Shown piece by piece: positions 18,468 through 27,182 of a stretch of DNA of 64,000 bases (position 1 is its first letter; each line of letters starts with the position of its first letter). Under the pieces are notes generated by a model, which saw only the letters and a list, made by a program, of their open reading frames with translations, made no database searches and was not told the DNA's origin. The position numbers were made by a program, and so were the translations under genes. The DNA comes from an uncultured Granulosicoccaceae bacterium (GTDB taxonomy: Bacteria; Pseudomonadota; Gammaproteobacteria; Granulosicoccales; Granulosicoccaceae): the NCBI GenBank assembly GCA_937927895.1, contig CALGKA010000039.1, positions 30,697 through 94,696 on the forward strand, in the 5' to 3' direction.

Positions 18468-19859
18468 TTAACGTGCGCCATCTGCAAAGCTTGAAATAGT
18501 GCGTAACATAATGCGCAGATCCATACCAAACGACAGCATCTTCACATAATAGAGATCATAGGAGAGCTTGGTTTCTGAGTCAGCTTCATTGGCAGCATAG
18601 GCAGCATTGATCTGTGCCCAGCCGGTGATTCCAGGCTTGACCATCAATCTATGCACAAAGAAGGGAATATTCTCTTCTAGCTTTTTGGTGAATTCCGGCC
18701 GCTCTGGCCGTGGGCCTACTAATGACATCTGGCCTACAATCACGTTTAAAAGCTGGGGAGCCTCATCAAGACGACTATTGCGCAGGAACTGCCCTACTTT
18801 AGTAATTCTATTGTCTTTCTCAGTTGCCCAGCGGGCACCGTCTTTCTCAGCATCCATTCGCATACTACGAAGCTTTAGCATGGTAAATAACTGACCATAC
18901 TGACCGACACGAGTCTGTCGAAAAACCACCGGACCCGGGCCATCCAGCTTGATCAGAATTGCTGCAATTATTACCAGCGGTGAAAGCAGTGCTAACGCAA
19001 TAATGGCAACAGCAACATCTAAAAATCTTTTTACCGCGCTTTTATAGAGGCTCTCATGATCGGCCTGCGTATCGATAATCCACTTAGCAGTAATATGCTT
19101 ACTAGGGACCCGTTCAAAAAGGTTCTCTACAAAACTGGTGTAAGTAGAAACCGTTAAGCGCCCGTCTATCAAGTGAAGGAGTTCATTTTCTGTTGGTGCG
19201 ATCGGATCATCGGGATCAATCACCACCTGGTCAACACCATTTGCAATTGCCCATGCCCTGAGATCTTCAGTGTGCCCTTCAGTCAAATTCAAAGTGATGA
19301 TTTTAACACCATAGGAATCACTGTCTTGAAGATAATTGATTGCCCTTTCGGTGTAGGCGTTTGAACCGACCATCGCTACCACATATGTATTTCGTACTAC
19401 CATGCCAACAATAAGCGCTCGTAGAGCAAATAATCCAGCGGTACACCCAAGCATCGTCATGACAGTAATCAATCGGCCTACTTTTAAATAATGAACAAAT
19501 AGTAGTTCAGCATTAATAATCACGAGCGCTATCAGCGAAACCATGAAACATCGGGCAAGTAAACTCAAAGATTGCTTACGTTGATTTAATTCGTGCAAAC
19601 CTGCCACGTGTGCAACCAAAGCTACAACCAAGGCAAGACCAAAGGAAAAACCCATCTGCCCGACATGCTCTTGATCAAGTGAAACTAAGTTAAGCGCATA
19701 TGGCGTGAGCATGAATGCAAGCGTTGCGCTCGCATAGGCAATCGCATAGTCAATAACAAACCACGTCCATGGTCTGATACCAGCAAGAGAGATTTTTCTC
19801 GCTGGTCGATCACCAATATCGGTGCGCGTGATATTGACAGATGCAGAGTCTAATTCCAT
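18468..19859 (-). CDS. Exosortase-A-type EPS sugar transferase (polyprenyl glycosylphosphotransferase)
   Basis: A 463-residue inner-membrane protein. It has four or five N-terminal membrane helices, a CoA-binding-like cytosolic domain (about 140-260), and a C-terminal bacterial sugar transferase domain. That last domain starts with a membrane segment (DVAVAIIALALLSPLVIIAAILIKLD) and the motif GPVVFRQTRVGQYGQLFTMLKLRSM. It should transfer the first sugar-phosphate onto undecaprenyl phosphate and so start EPS repeat-unit assembly. The ATG at 19859 is preceded by GGAACG, whereas the longer frame starts with TTG at 19901 and lacks a ribosome site. It is the last gene of the minus-strand EPS group. 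Confidence 0.88.
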   Translation of the reverse strand: MELDSASVNITRTDIGDRPARKISLAGIRPWTWFVIDYAIAYASATLAFMLTPYALNLVSLDQEHVGQMGFSFGLALVVALVAHVAGLHELNQRKQSLSLLARCFMVSLIALVIINAELLFVHYLKVGRLITVMTMLGCTAGLFALRALIVGMVVRNTYVVAMVGSNAYTERAINYLQDSDSYGVKIITLNLTEGHTEDLRAWAIANGVDQVVIDPDDPIAPTENELLHLIDGRLTVSTYTSFVENLFERVPSKHITAKWIIDTQADHESLYKSAVKRFLDVAVAIIALALLSPLVIIAAILIKLDGPGPVVFRQTRVGQYGQLFTMLKLRSMRMDAEKDGARWATEKDNRITKVGQFLRNSRLDEAPQLLNVIVGQMSLVGPRPERPEFTKKLEENIPFFVHRLMVKPGITGWAQINAAYAANEADSETKLSYDLYYVKMLSFGMDLRIMLRTISSFADGAR

Positions 19860-20111
19860 AAGTTTTCGTTCCAAAATCACGTACAAGAGCCCTGTAATCA
19901 ACCCGGCAGAGCTTGATGATACAAACTAAGAACCGGAAGGTTAAATCAATCCTTCACGGACTAACAGAGCACTAGTACAGAATTTAACAAGTAAAATTAT
20001 TTAGTTACAATTCACAGCATTCTAAAGGTAATAAAACCATTGATATATATACAGTTAGGCATATCAAAGGCAGTATATTGAGCAAATCAATTTAAAACTT
20101 TTTACAGATTT

Positions 20112-21494
20112 TTACTCAACGTTTACGGTGTCTGGCAAGCTCGTATTGCGTTCTTTTCTATCAAAGTTATAAATAAAGCTAAATGCCAAGCGGTTTTCAT
20201 CAGCGTCGGTAACAGTGGCCGCACTGTCTTCTGAAATTTTGGTCTTGTGATCATATTGAATTCGGAAAGTCGTTAGCGGACTCAAATGCCGATCAAATAC
20301 CAGCCGCCCTAACAAATTCTCATTTTCAACCGCACCCGCAATCAAAGGCTCTTGGGTTGCGTAGACTGCGTCTAATATAAGGTCTGATCGGCGCCCAACA
20401 ATTTTGTACCCTAGCTTGAGTGTTCTATCTATATACGGCACGCTTGCCGTGGTAGAAACATCTTCAGAAAAAGGACTATCTGAATCTAGCTGGATACCAG
20501 TGGTTTCAGTGCCATCGGTGAACGTTGATACTGAACCCAAAGATGGATCAGACGCCGCCGATACACCTCGAGTCCAGCTAGCGCTAAGAATTGAATTTCT
20601 TAACCGATGCTTCAGAGCAAACGTTGGCCCCTCGCCAAAGAACCTTTCACCATATCCGACTTTAAGAGAGGTTAACTCGTTTGGGGTCCATTTTAAGGCC
20701 GCTTCCCACATGGCCGTTTCCTCTTCGTTGCCGAGCTGCTCAGCAAAATTATTGGTTTCAGCGCCGCCAAGCACTTCAAAATAAACTGATTGCCCAAGTG
20801 TTGCACCAAGCGACCCATACAATGACGTGTTTTTGTATTCAAGATCACCTGAACGATCTTTCTCATGTTCAGCGCCTACACCCCACAGCAATCCTCCGTA
20901 CTTTGGATCACGCCCTAAATGGAAAGAGAGTGTGTCTTGCTGGGTATCTATTTCCCCGTCGATCTCATTATCAGTCGATTGATGCCCATAACCAAGGTAC
21001 ACGTCTGCAAATCGTCCGAACTTGCGCGAAAAAAATGGATTAAAGCGAAAACGCGCTTTTGTGTCGGGGTCTTCATCTACGCCATCTTTAAGGCTAAAGA
21101 AATCTTCGCCTGGGAATAATTTTCCGACATTAAGACTTGATTTTACATAGAGCAGGTTTTCAACCAACGTACCCTTCGTTGCGACTTCCAACCTGGGGTC
21201 AACAAGATTTTCGCCTATATCCCTAAAACGGTAGAACTCTACCTCTGCATTTATATCGGTATTAAAGCGGTTGCCACTGAATACTAGCTCCACAGAGGGC
21301 TTTACAGATCCAACAAGCTCTTGCGCTTGATCAGAGCTATTCAAACCGAAGTTGTCTGTTCCAGACACACCTATCTCTGCATATTTATATACCTCCCAAT
21401 TATTAGCGTGCGCAGGTGCCACACTAGCAAGAGCAAGAAGTATAGAGGCAGGAATTAAGTTTCTAGACATTTTAAAAAACCTGTAAATAGTCAT
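20112..21494 (-). CDS. EPS-associated outer-membrane beta-barrel protein
   Basis: A 460-residue protein with a signal peptide (LIPASILLALASVAPAHA) and a long series of alternating amphipathic beta strands ending in an aromatic-rich strand (ENRLAFSFIYNF), consistent with an outer-membrane barrel. Its makeup and position fit the outer-membrane protein regularly found in exosortase-A/PEP-CTERM EPS loci (TIGR03016-like). It may form part of the exit route for the polymer; the function is not established. The gene lies between the tyrosine kinase and the sugar transferase on the same strand. Confidence 0.75.
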   Translation of the reverse strand: MTIYRFFKMSRNLIPASILLALASVAPAHANNWEVYKYAEIGVSGTDNFGLNSSDQAQELVGSVKPSVELVFSGNRFNTDINAEVEFYRFRDIGENLVDPRLEVATKGTLVENLLYVKSSLNVGKLFPGEDFFSLKDGVDEDPDTKARFRFNPFFSRKFGRFADVYLGYGHQSTDNEIDGEIDTQQDTLSFHLGRDPKYGGLLWGVGAEHEKDRSGDLEYKNTSLYGSLGATLGQSVYFEVLGGAETNNFAEQLGNEEETAMWEAALKWTPNELTSLKVGYGERFFGEGPTFALKHRLRNSILSASWTRGVSAASDPSLGSVSTFTDGTETTGIQLDSDSPFSEDVSTTASVPYIDRTLKLGYKIVGRRSDLILDAVYATQEPLIAGAVENENLLGRLVFDRHLSPLTTFRIQYDHKTKISEDSAATVTDADENRLAFSFIYNFDRKERNTSLPDTVNVE

Positions 21495-21637
21495 TAACTA
21501 AAGCCATTAAAGAAGGGCCAAAGTCGCAAACTCAAACGTGTAACAGCTAAAGCGGAACAGCCAAATTTTGCAGAAAATAATAGTATCTTCTACAATTAGA
21601 ATTATATAAGTTGGGTTGAATACTTTACACCGACCAA

Positions 21638-21658
21638 GCCACACCTGATTGGTGTGGC
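21638..21658. terminator. Hairpin between EPS kinase and outer-membrane gene
   Basis: A perfect 8-bp GC-rich stem (21638-21645 with 21651-21658) with a 5-base loop sits just after the kinase stop. On the minus strand it is followed by TTGGTCGG, only a weak U-tract, so it may attenuate rather than stop transcription into the outer-membrane gene. Confidence 0.5.
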
Positions 21659-21676
21659 AGTGGGAATATTCAATAA

Positions 21677-22594
21677 CTAGCTCGCGTTTGCGTAACCGTA
21701 GCCATAACCATAACCGTAAAGCTTGTTCTGGCTCTTTCTTGTTTTGTTTAAAACAAAACCGATTCTTGAGTGATCATTAACGATTCTCAATGCATCTGAA
21801 ACCATACCTCTAGTGGTAGTTTCAGCACTGACAACAAATACTATCTGGCCAGCTAAGTCGGCAACAATACTTGCCTCACTAGTGAGTAACAACGGTGCAG
21901 AATCAAATACAATTACACGCTCTGGATGATTGCGAGATAAGCCCTCAACCAAGTCAGACATGTTTCGACTTGAAAGCAGTTCTGTTACGTGATTGTGCGC
22001 TATACCTGCAGGAAGATATCGGAAATTCGGAATATCAGACTGCCAAATCAGTCCTTCCGGATCACGTTCTTTGTTACTTAAAAGCTCCGTTAAACCTGGT
22101 TGATCGCTATCAAAACCAAGGCGTCGACCAGCACTTGGATTAGTGATATCTGAATCTACAAGTAGCACTTCTCTGTCTTTCTCAAGCGCAATACTTAAAG
22201 CAAGGTTAATGGCAGAAAAAGTTTTACCTTCACCCGACACACAGCTTGTCACCATGATGACGTTACGGCTAGCTTCTGTAGGGTTTTCATCTTGCGCATC
22301 TATAGCGGCAAGAATCGGCCGCTTGATTGCTCGGTATTCCTCAGACATCTGATTTCGCGGACCATTCAAAGACAACAAGCCTTCTAGCTCCATCGCCTTG
22401 TATGGCAATCTGAATGTCTTATTCGAGCCCGTGCCTTGGTTAAGGCTGCTACCAATTGGGGTAACGCTTTTGCTGGCAACACTTGCTACTACCGGCGGTG
22501 GCGGTGGCGGTGCCTGCACCTGACTCTGAAGTGGAGTCGGCTCAGGGTTCGCTACCGTGTTAAATCTGGCAATAGCCTTTTCAATTGCACCCAT
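21677..22594 (-). CDS. EPS tyrosine autokinase (BY-kinase, Wzc/CpsD type)
   Basis: A 305-residue cytosolic tyrosine kinase that controls EPS chain length with the Wzz-like membrane protein encoded upstream. A proline-rich N-terminal linker precedes the kinase core. Walker A is SCVSGEGKTFSAINLA, Walker A' is VLLVDSDITNPS and Walker B is VIVFDSAP. The C-terminus is an unusually regular tyrosine cluster, LYGYGYGYGYANAS, whose tyrosines are the expected autophosphorylation sites. It is separate from the membrane adaptor, as in Gram-positive systems and exosortase-A EPS loci. Confidence 0.9.
   Translation of the reverse strand: MGAIEKAIARFNTVANPEPTPLQSQVQAPPPPPPVVASVASKSVTPIGSSLNQGTGSNKTFRLPYKAMELEGLLSLNGPRNQMSEEYRAIKRPILAAIDAQDENPTEASRNVIMVTSCVSGEGKTFSAINLALSIALEKDREVLLVDSDITNPSAGRRLGFDSDQPGLTELLSNKERDPEGLIWQSDIPNFRYLPAGIAHNHVTELLSSRNMSDLVEGLSRNHPERVIVFDSAPLLLTSEASIVADLAGQIVFVVSAETTTRGMVSDALRIVNDHSRIGFVLNKTRKSQNKLYGYGYGYGYANAS
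21692..21718. repeat. Hexanucleotide repeat encoding the Gly-Tyr cluster
   Basis: Tandem six-base units read on the minus strand as alternating Tyr and Gly codons. A gain or loss of units would change the number of phosphorylatable tyrosines without shifting the frame. Confidence 0.6.
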
Positions 22595-22636
22595 TACTTC
22601 ACCTATCTGTTGTTTCTTAATTGATCGGATACTTAA

Positions 22637-24220
22637 TTACTGATCCAGCATGGATACAGTCTTAGTCCCACTGAATGCACTGAATTTCAAACTGTCGTAT
22701 ATCGGGCTATTCTTAACTTGCATATACAGCAACCCACCGAACACTATCGGCAACAAGATCGCCAGTATTCCAAAGTTCAAATTAGACACTGTGCCGTCAA
22801 ATTTTGATGAAGCCTTCTTCGACATACTTACACCGCCAAGCACTGGGATATTGGTGTGAAACTCAAGTGCACGGCTGTTATAGAAAACCGGGTGCAAAAG
22901 AGACATGAACCAACTGATTGCAACACCCGCAACAATGCTTCCAACTAACACCAAGGCGTTTAAAAGAAGTTTGTCTGGATCAGTAGGACGCGTCGGTACG
23001 AATGGCGGATCGATCAAACGGATCTTCACATCACTTGAATCTTCTTCAACACTCCCCGTAAGGCGTGCAGATTCGCGCTTGTTTAAGAGCGTTTCGTGCT
23101 GTTGACGCACGGTGTTGTAATCACGATCCAGTTGAACCAATTCTGCCTCAACCAATGGAATACTATCAACGGTGCCTTTAAGCGCATTAACTCGAGTGGA
23201 GTAGTTCGCCGTACGAGCTTGCAACTTAGCGACTTCCGCTTCAGCCTCAGCAAGTAGGGTGCTCACCTTCTGATAAACCACACTGCTTTGCAACAGCGAA
23301 TTACGATCACCTAAACTGCCGGTGCTGTTTGCTTTACTGCGCTGTAGATCTGCAATTGACTGACGAAGAATCGAAACCTGCGGGTGACGCTCTGTATAGC
23401 GCACCAACAGTTCATCAAGCGAGTTCTGTAGCTCGTCTATACGTACATCTTCAGGTGATGTGCTGCGCGCAGCACTCATAACATTAGCTTCTACCTGAGC
23501 CAGCTGCTGACGCAATGAATTGCGTGAGTTTCTTGCTTCCTGTAACGACAGCTCAGACGTACGCTGTTGTCCGACCAGGTTTTCCATGCGGCTGTAGTAG
23601 CCACCTTGCTCACCTGGGAGCGAACCGGCATGCTTTAGTTTGAAGTCAGCCAAACGCTGCTCAGATGCAGTCAGGCGGGCTTCATACTCTGCTATTTGCC
23701 CATCAAGGAAGGCAAGCGTCGATTGATTATCTTTACGCTCTTCATCAAGAGTACTATTAATAAAGATATCAACCAGAGACTCAACCACACTAAGAGCAAC
23801 ACCTGATTCTTTATGCGAATACTCTACAGCATAAAGAGACTTGGCACCGTTGGTGTCATAGATCTCGATTTGATCTTGCAAGGCATCGATTAAACCCTCA
23901 TAGCCGCGCTCTGAAGTAATTTCCGCGTCTAGATTGTTTTTCTCAATCAGTGCTTCCAGATTCGGACGACTAAGGAGAGTCTTACTCATAAGAGCTACCT
24001 CCTTTTTCACATCTGTCTGCACAGCTATACCATCGAGAAGAGGCTCAAGGATTCTGTTGGTATCGACGTACAACCGAGCTGTAGCGGGATACTTTGAATC
24101 CACTTGGGCAACCATCAGCCAGCCCAGTAGAGCTAGAGTCCAGGCCACAGCCAAAGCTGTCCAACGGAATCGGTTTACACCCCAGATAAATTCACTTAAT
24201 TTGTCAAATAACTCATGCAT
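22637..24220 (-). CDS. EPS chain-length determinant (Wzz/GNVR family)
   Basis: A 527-residue inner-membrane polysaccharide co-polymerase. A transmembrane helix lies near the N-terminus (TALAVAWTLALLGWLMVA). A long periplasmic coiled-coil region spans about 150-400 and contains the GNVR-like segment near LVQLDRDYNTVRQQHETLLNKRESA. Two C-terminal hydrophobic segments follow at about 425-445 and 480-500. It lies 42 bp upstream of the tyrosine kinase gene and is its expected membrane partner. The length and separate kinase match the exosortase-A-associated chain-length protein (TIGR03007-like). Confidence 0.88.
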   Translation of the reverse strand: MHELFDKLSEFIWGVNRFRWTALAVAWTLALLGWLMVAQVDSKYPATARLYVDTNRILEPLLDGIAVQTDVKKEVALMSKTLLSRPNLEALIEKNNLDAEITSERGYEGLIDALQDQIEIYDTNGAKSLYAVEYSHKESGVALSVVESLVDIFINSTLDEERKDNQSTLAFLDGQIAEYEARLTASEQRLADFKLKHAGSLPGEQGGYYSRMENLVGQQRTSELSLQEARNSRNSLRQQLAQVEANVMSAARSTSPEDVRIDELQNSLDELLVRYTERHPQVSILRQSIADLQRSKANSTGSLGDRNSLLQSSVVYQKVSTLLAEAEAEVAKLQARTANYSTRVNALKGTVDSIPLVEAELVQLDRDYNTVRQQHETLLNKRESARLTGSVEEDSSDVKIRLIDPPFVPTRPTDPDKLLLNALVLVGSIVAGVAISWFMSLLHPVFYNSRALEFHTNIPVLGGVSMSKKASSKFDGTVSNLNFGILAILLPIVFGGLLYMQVKNSPIYDSLKFSAFSGTKTVSMLDQ

Positions 24221-24276
24221 TTTATTGTACTAGCGTTAGTTTATGCGGTATCAAAGAAACTCAGATCTTTTACTTA

Positions 24277-24930
24277 CTAGAACCAAGACTCAGGAATAAT
24301 AATTATGTCTCCAGGCTGCACCGGGCGATTCGCTGTGATATCGCCTTTTTTCAGTAAGCTATGGAGCTTTATTTTATACGACTGCTGTTTGCCATTGACG
24401 CTACGTACCAACACAGCCTTGTTGCCACTTGAGAACTTACTCAACCCACCAACTTCTATCATGACGTCAAGTACAGTCATGCTATTGCGATAAGGAACAG
24501 TCTTGGGCTGAGCGCCACCACCTACCACTTTGATCTGCTGCGATGGGCTACCAACAAATTTGTTTACTGTAACAGTCACAGTGGGATTCTTAACATATGT
24601 GACATACTTCGTTTCAATGTCACGTGCTAAATCCGTTGGTGTTTTACCACTCGCCTGCATATCTTCGATCAAACGAGTTGTAATTTTACCGTCTGGGCGC
24701 ACCGGTACAGTTACCGATAGATCTTTGTAGCCCCATACAAAAATATCAAGCGTATCACCAGGACCAATAATATATTTGTAGCCGGTGTCGTCACCTGAGC
24801 TAGCAATTTTCTTGTTGGTCGCAGTATTTGCTGATACCTTAGCAGCAGTCTGCTGCGTAGTTTCAACTGCTTTGTTCGCACATCCTGCAAGAGCAAACGC
24901 GGCAACGATGACTGATATAAATAATTTCAT
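24277..24930 (-). CDS. Polysaccharide export lipoprotein (Wza/OPX family)
   Basis: A 217-residue lipoprotein with lipobox LAGC (Cys17). The polysaccharide export domain starts with YIIGPGDTLDIFVWGYKDLSVTVPVRPDGKI, followed by a SLBB-type segment (IKVVGGGAQPKTVPYRNSMTVLDVMIEVGG). It should be the periplasmic/outer-membrane secretion component for EPS. It is shorter than E. coli Wza (about 379) and lacks the C-terminal barrel helix, so export through the outer membrane probably needs another protein such as the neighbouring beta-barrel protein. Confidence 0.9.
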   Translation of the reverse strand: MKLFISVIVAAFALAGCANKAVETTQQTAAKVSANTATNKKIASSGDDTGYKYIIGPGDTLDIFVWGYKDLSVTVPVRPDGKITTRLIEDMQASGKTPTDLARDIETKYVTYVKNPTVTVTVNKFVGSPSQQIKVVGGGAQPKTVPYRNSMTVLDVMIEVGGLSKFSSGNKAVLVRSVNGKQQSYKIKLHSLLKKGDITANRPVQPGDIIIIPESWF

Positions 24931-24938
24931 GTTTAGAC

Positions 24939-25781
24939 TCAGGCTACTTTTGTTGATAGTCGGACTTCGTCCGGCAATAAATCTTCTTTTGCTAGATCTC
25001 GAATGACCTCACAGATGTCATCCAGAGAAATAAATTTTCGGTCGCCGGCCATTGAATTCAACAATGTGCGACTAAAAATCAAATCAATCCATCTTGGTAC
25101 ACCTAGACTGGATCTATACACAGCGCCATAAACGCTCTCAGCTATGTTCGGGTTGTTTACCCAATTAACCGAACGCAATTTCTGCAGAATATACTCTCTA
25201 GTCTCTGACAACGTTAGTGATTCAATGTTGCATGTTGCAATAAGTCTCTGATGCAACTGCTGGCATTCCGGTGACAACAACTTTTGTCGTAATCCTGGTT
25301 GGCCAACAAGTACTATTTGCAATAGAGGTACGCCACCTTGATTAAGGTTGCACAACATGTGAACCTTATTCAGATTGTCCGCAGACAATAAATGCGCATC
25401 GTCTAACACAAGTACTGGCCGACTTGTCTGTCTCATGGTAGCAAGCGCTTCGCGTACGGCCCGTGAATTTGAAATTCCGTCTGCCGCTACTACTCCTAGT
25501 GTTTCTAAGTACAAACCGAACAGATCTTCTTCAGCCAAATTAGTACAATCGATCACTGATACTGGCATTTCCGAATCACTGGCTTCTGAAACCACCTCAT
25601 CAACCAAAGTGGTCTTTCCACTCCCAGGAAGCCCTGTAATTAGCACCATACCCTCACCTTTGTGAAAGGCGTAAAGCAAATAAGACATGGCTCGCTTAAA
25701 CGAATCATGCATGTACAGGTTGTCTCCTCGTGAAGACAGTCTGAAAGGATCTGCGTTAAATCCGTAATAATCCTGATACAT
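24939..25781 (-). CDS. ExeA-like AAA ATPase of the EPS locus
   Basis: A 280-residue P-loop ATPase. Walker A is GLPGSGKTT at about 50-58 and Walker B is PVLVLDDAHLL. A C-terminal helical region resembles ExeA/GspA ATPases. Proteins of this kind (TIGR03015-like) accompany exosortase-A EPS loci, usually encoded next to the export and chain-length genes as here. It is shorter than ExeA and lacks a membrane segment or peptidoglycan-binding domain, so its role is likely cytosolic. The stop is 8 bp before the export gene, and the long upstream gap makes it the first gene of this operon. Confidence 0.85.
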   Translation of the reverse strand: MYQDYYGFNADPFRLSSRGDNLYMHDSFKRAMSYLLYAFHKGEGMVLITGLPGSGKTTLVDEVVSEASDSEMPVSVIDCTNLAEEDLFGLYLETLGVVAADGISNSRAVREALATMRQTSRPVLVLDDAHLLSADNLNKVHMLCNLNQGGVPLLQIVLVGQPGLRQKLLSPECQQLHQRLIATCNIESLTLSETREYILQKLRSVNWVNNPNIAESVYGAVYRSSLGVPRWIDLIFSRTLLNSMAGDRKFISLDDICEVIRDLAKEDLLPDEVRLSTKVA

Positions 25782-25912
25782 ACTTTAGCTTCCTGGAAAT
25801 CGCTGTACTATACGGAAATCCGTTTGCACGTACTTGGAACCCTTTCTCACTAAGCCTAAAAAACTTAAATAGCGTGCGTTGTAAAAATGCTAACACGCTG
25901 ATTCACAAGGTG

Positions 25913-25930
25913 TATAGGGAAGTTCCTATA
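25913..25930. promoter_or_regulatory. Palindromic operator candidate upstream of the EPS operon
   Basis: An 18-bp near-palindrome, TATAGGGAAGTTCCTATA, lies about 130 bp before the ATPase start. GGAA and TTCC face each other around one base, flanked by TATA on both sides. It is the best candidate regulator site in the 270-bp gap at the head of the export operon. Confidence 0.4.
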
Positions 25931-26051
25931 AGCCTATTTAGATTTAAAAAACGGCGACACCGACCACATGTGTAACAAATATGTGACACGCTACTCAGCT
26001 TCAAAACAACCAGGCAAAATGTTAATTTTTTGATGCTCCCTGCGTCAATGA

Positions 26052-26954
26052 CTAAGAAGTAGTATTTTGTTTCCCAGTAAGCTCAGAAGCAAAAACTGCC
26101 TCCATAGTCCCCCATTTAAAGTCTCTTAATAGTCTCTCCACACGCCCTTCCATTTGTGACAGGTTTTGGTAGTGCCGAAAACGAGTCCGAAGATCCAGAC
26201 CTTCTATACGAGGTTGTTGCGGGTCAATCTCCCAAGGATGGAAGTAAAAGATCGCCCTTTCGTTATCTTGCTTGTGAACACGGTTGATAGCCCAGCGACT
26301 AAGCGCATACGGGTAAAGTCGAAACCACCCTCCACCGCCACATGGCAAATTGCGTCCTGCTATCTGAGTAGTTGTGATCGGCAGCTCAATTATTTGTCCG
26401 TCGGCTTGAGGATTGGCAAATCTTTTTGCATCGGGAATCCCGTAGAGATCGTGCTTTATGGGTGCCACGCTTGAACTGTATCTGTAACCCTGCTCGGCCA
26501 GTACAGTGTGCGCCCATTCATTTTTTTTAGTGAATGAGTAGCTGGGAGCTCTATACCCCTGAATCTCCACACCGCCAGCATCTTCAAGCATTTGCTTTGA
26601 ACGTCGGATATCTTCGGAAAACTCTTCCCGGCTAAGCTTGGTGACCATAATGTGATCCCAACCATGACTTGCCAACTCATGACCACCATCTACAATGCGA
26701 CGGATAAGATCAGGATGTCGCTCAGCTACCCAACCTAATGTGAAAAAAGTACCTTTTACATTGTACTGTTCAAACAACGCTAAAATGCGATCTGTGTTTG
26801 CCACAACCCGACTTTCGTGATTATCCCAGGCAGAACGCTCAACATACGGCACAAATGCCGACACTTGGTAATAGTCTTCAACGTCGACAGTCATCGCATT
26901 GCAGTGAATTTGAGAAGCACTGCTCACACTCGTAGAATTTGTGCTATCAGTCAT
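26052..26954 (-). CDS. EPS polysaccharide deacetylase (NodB family)
   Basis: A 300-residue carbohydrate esterase 4 protein. The catalytic Asp pair lies in MTVDVEDYYQVS. The zinc ligands are in GGHELASHGWDHI, and GYRAPSYSF and a late IFYFHPWEID segment are the other conserved motifs. There is no signal peptide, so it should act in the cytosol or on lipid-linked intermediates, consistent with the exosortase-A-associated deacetylase group (TIGR03006-like). It probably removes N-acetyl groups from EPS sugars. The gene is divergent from the amidotransferase gene with a 228-bp shared upstream region. Confidence 0.9.
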   Translation of the reverse strand: MTDSTNSTSVSSASQIHCNAMTVDVEDYYQVSAFVPYVERSAWDNHESRVVANTDRILALFEQYNVKGTFFTLGWVAERHPDLIRRIVDGGHELASHGWDHIMVTKLSREEFSEDIRRSKQMLEDAGGVEIQGYRAPSYSFTKKNEWAHTVLAEQGYRYSSSVAPIKHDLYGIPDAKRFANPQADGQIIELPITTTQIAGRNLPCGGGGWFRLYPYALSRWAINRVHKQDNERAIFYFHPWEIDPQQPRIEGLDLRTRFRHYQNLSQMEGRVERLLRDFKWGTMEAVFASELTGKQNTTS

Positions 26955-27182
26955 TTGGTTTATATACCGTGTTTAATTTAGCCTACGCGCACAGGCGGCT
27001 GTTTGTAGCCCATTCGATCCACTCAAACAGGACAGATTTTCTTCCTAAGGCCGCTATCATAGGCGATCCCGTTATAGCTTTATCAGCGGGAAGTGGCATT
27101 CTTAGACTAAGTCACAACTTACATCCCGGCGGCTTCCTTGACGCCCTGAGCCACCAATCGCAAAAAATCATCAGGTAATTAT

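Noticed and set aside
26939..27178. 79-residue frame in the divergent region of the deacetylase and amidotransferase
   Set aside because: It overlaps the promoter region and the deacetylase start and has no recognisable composition.
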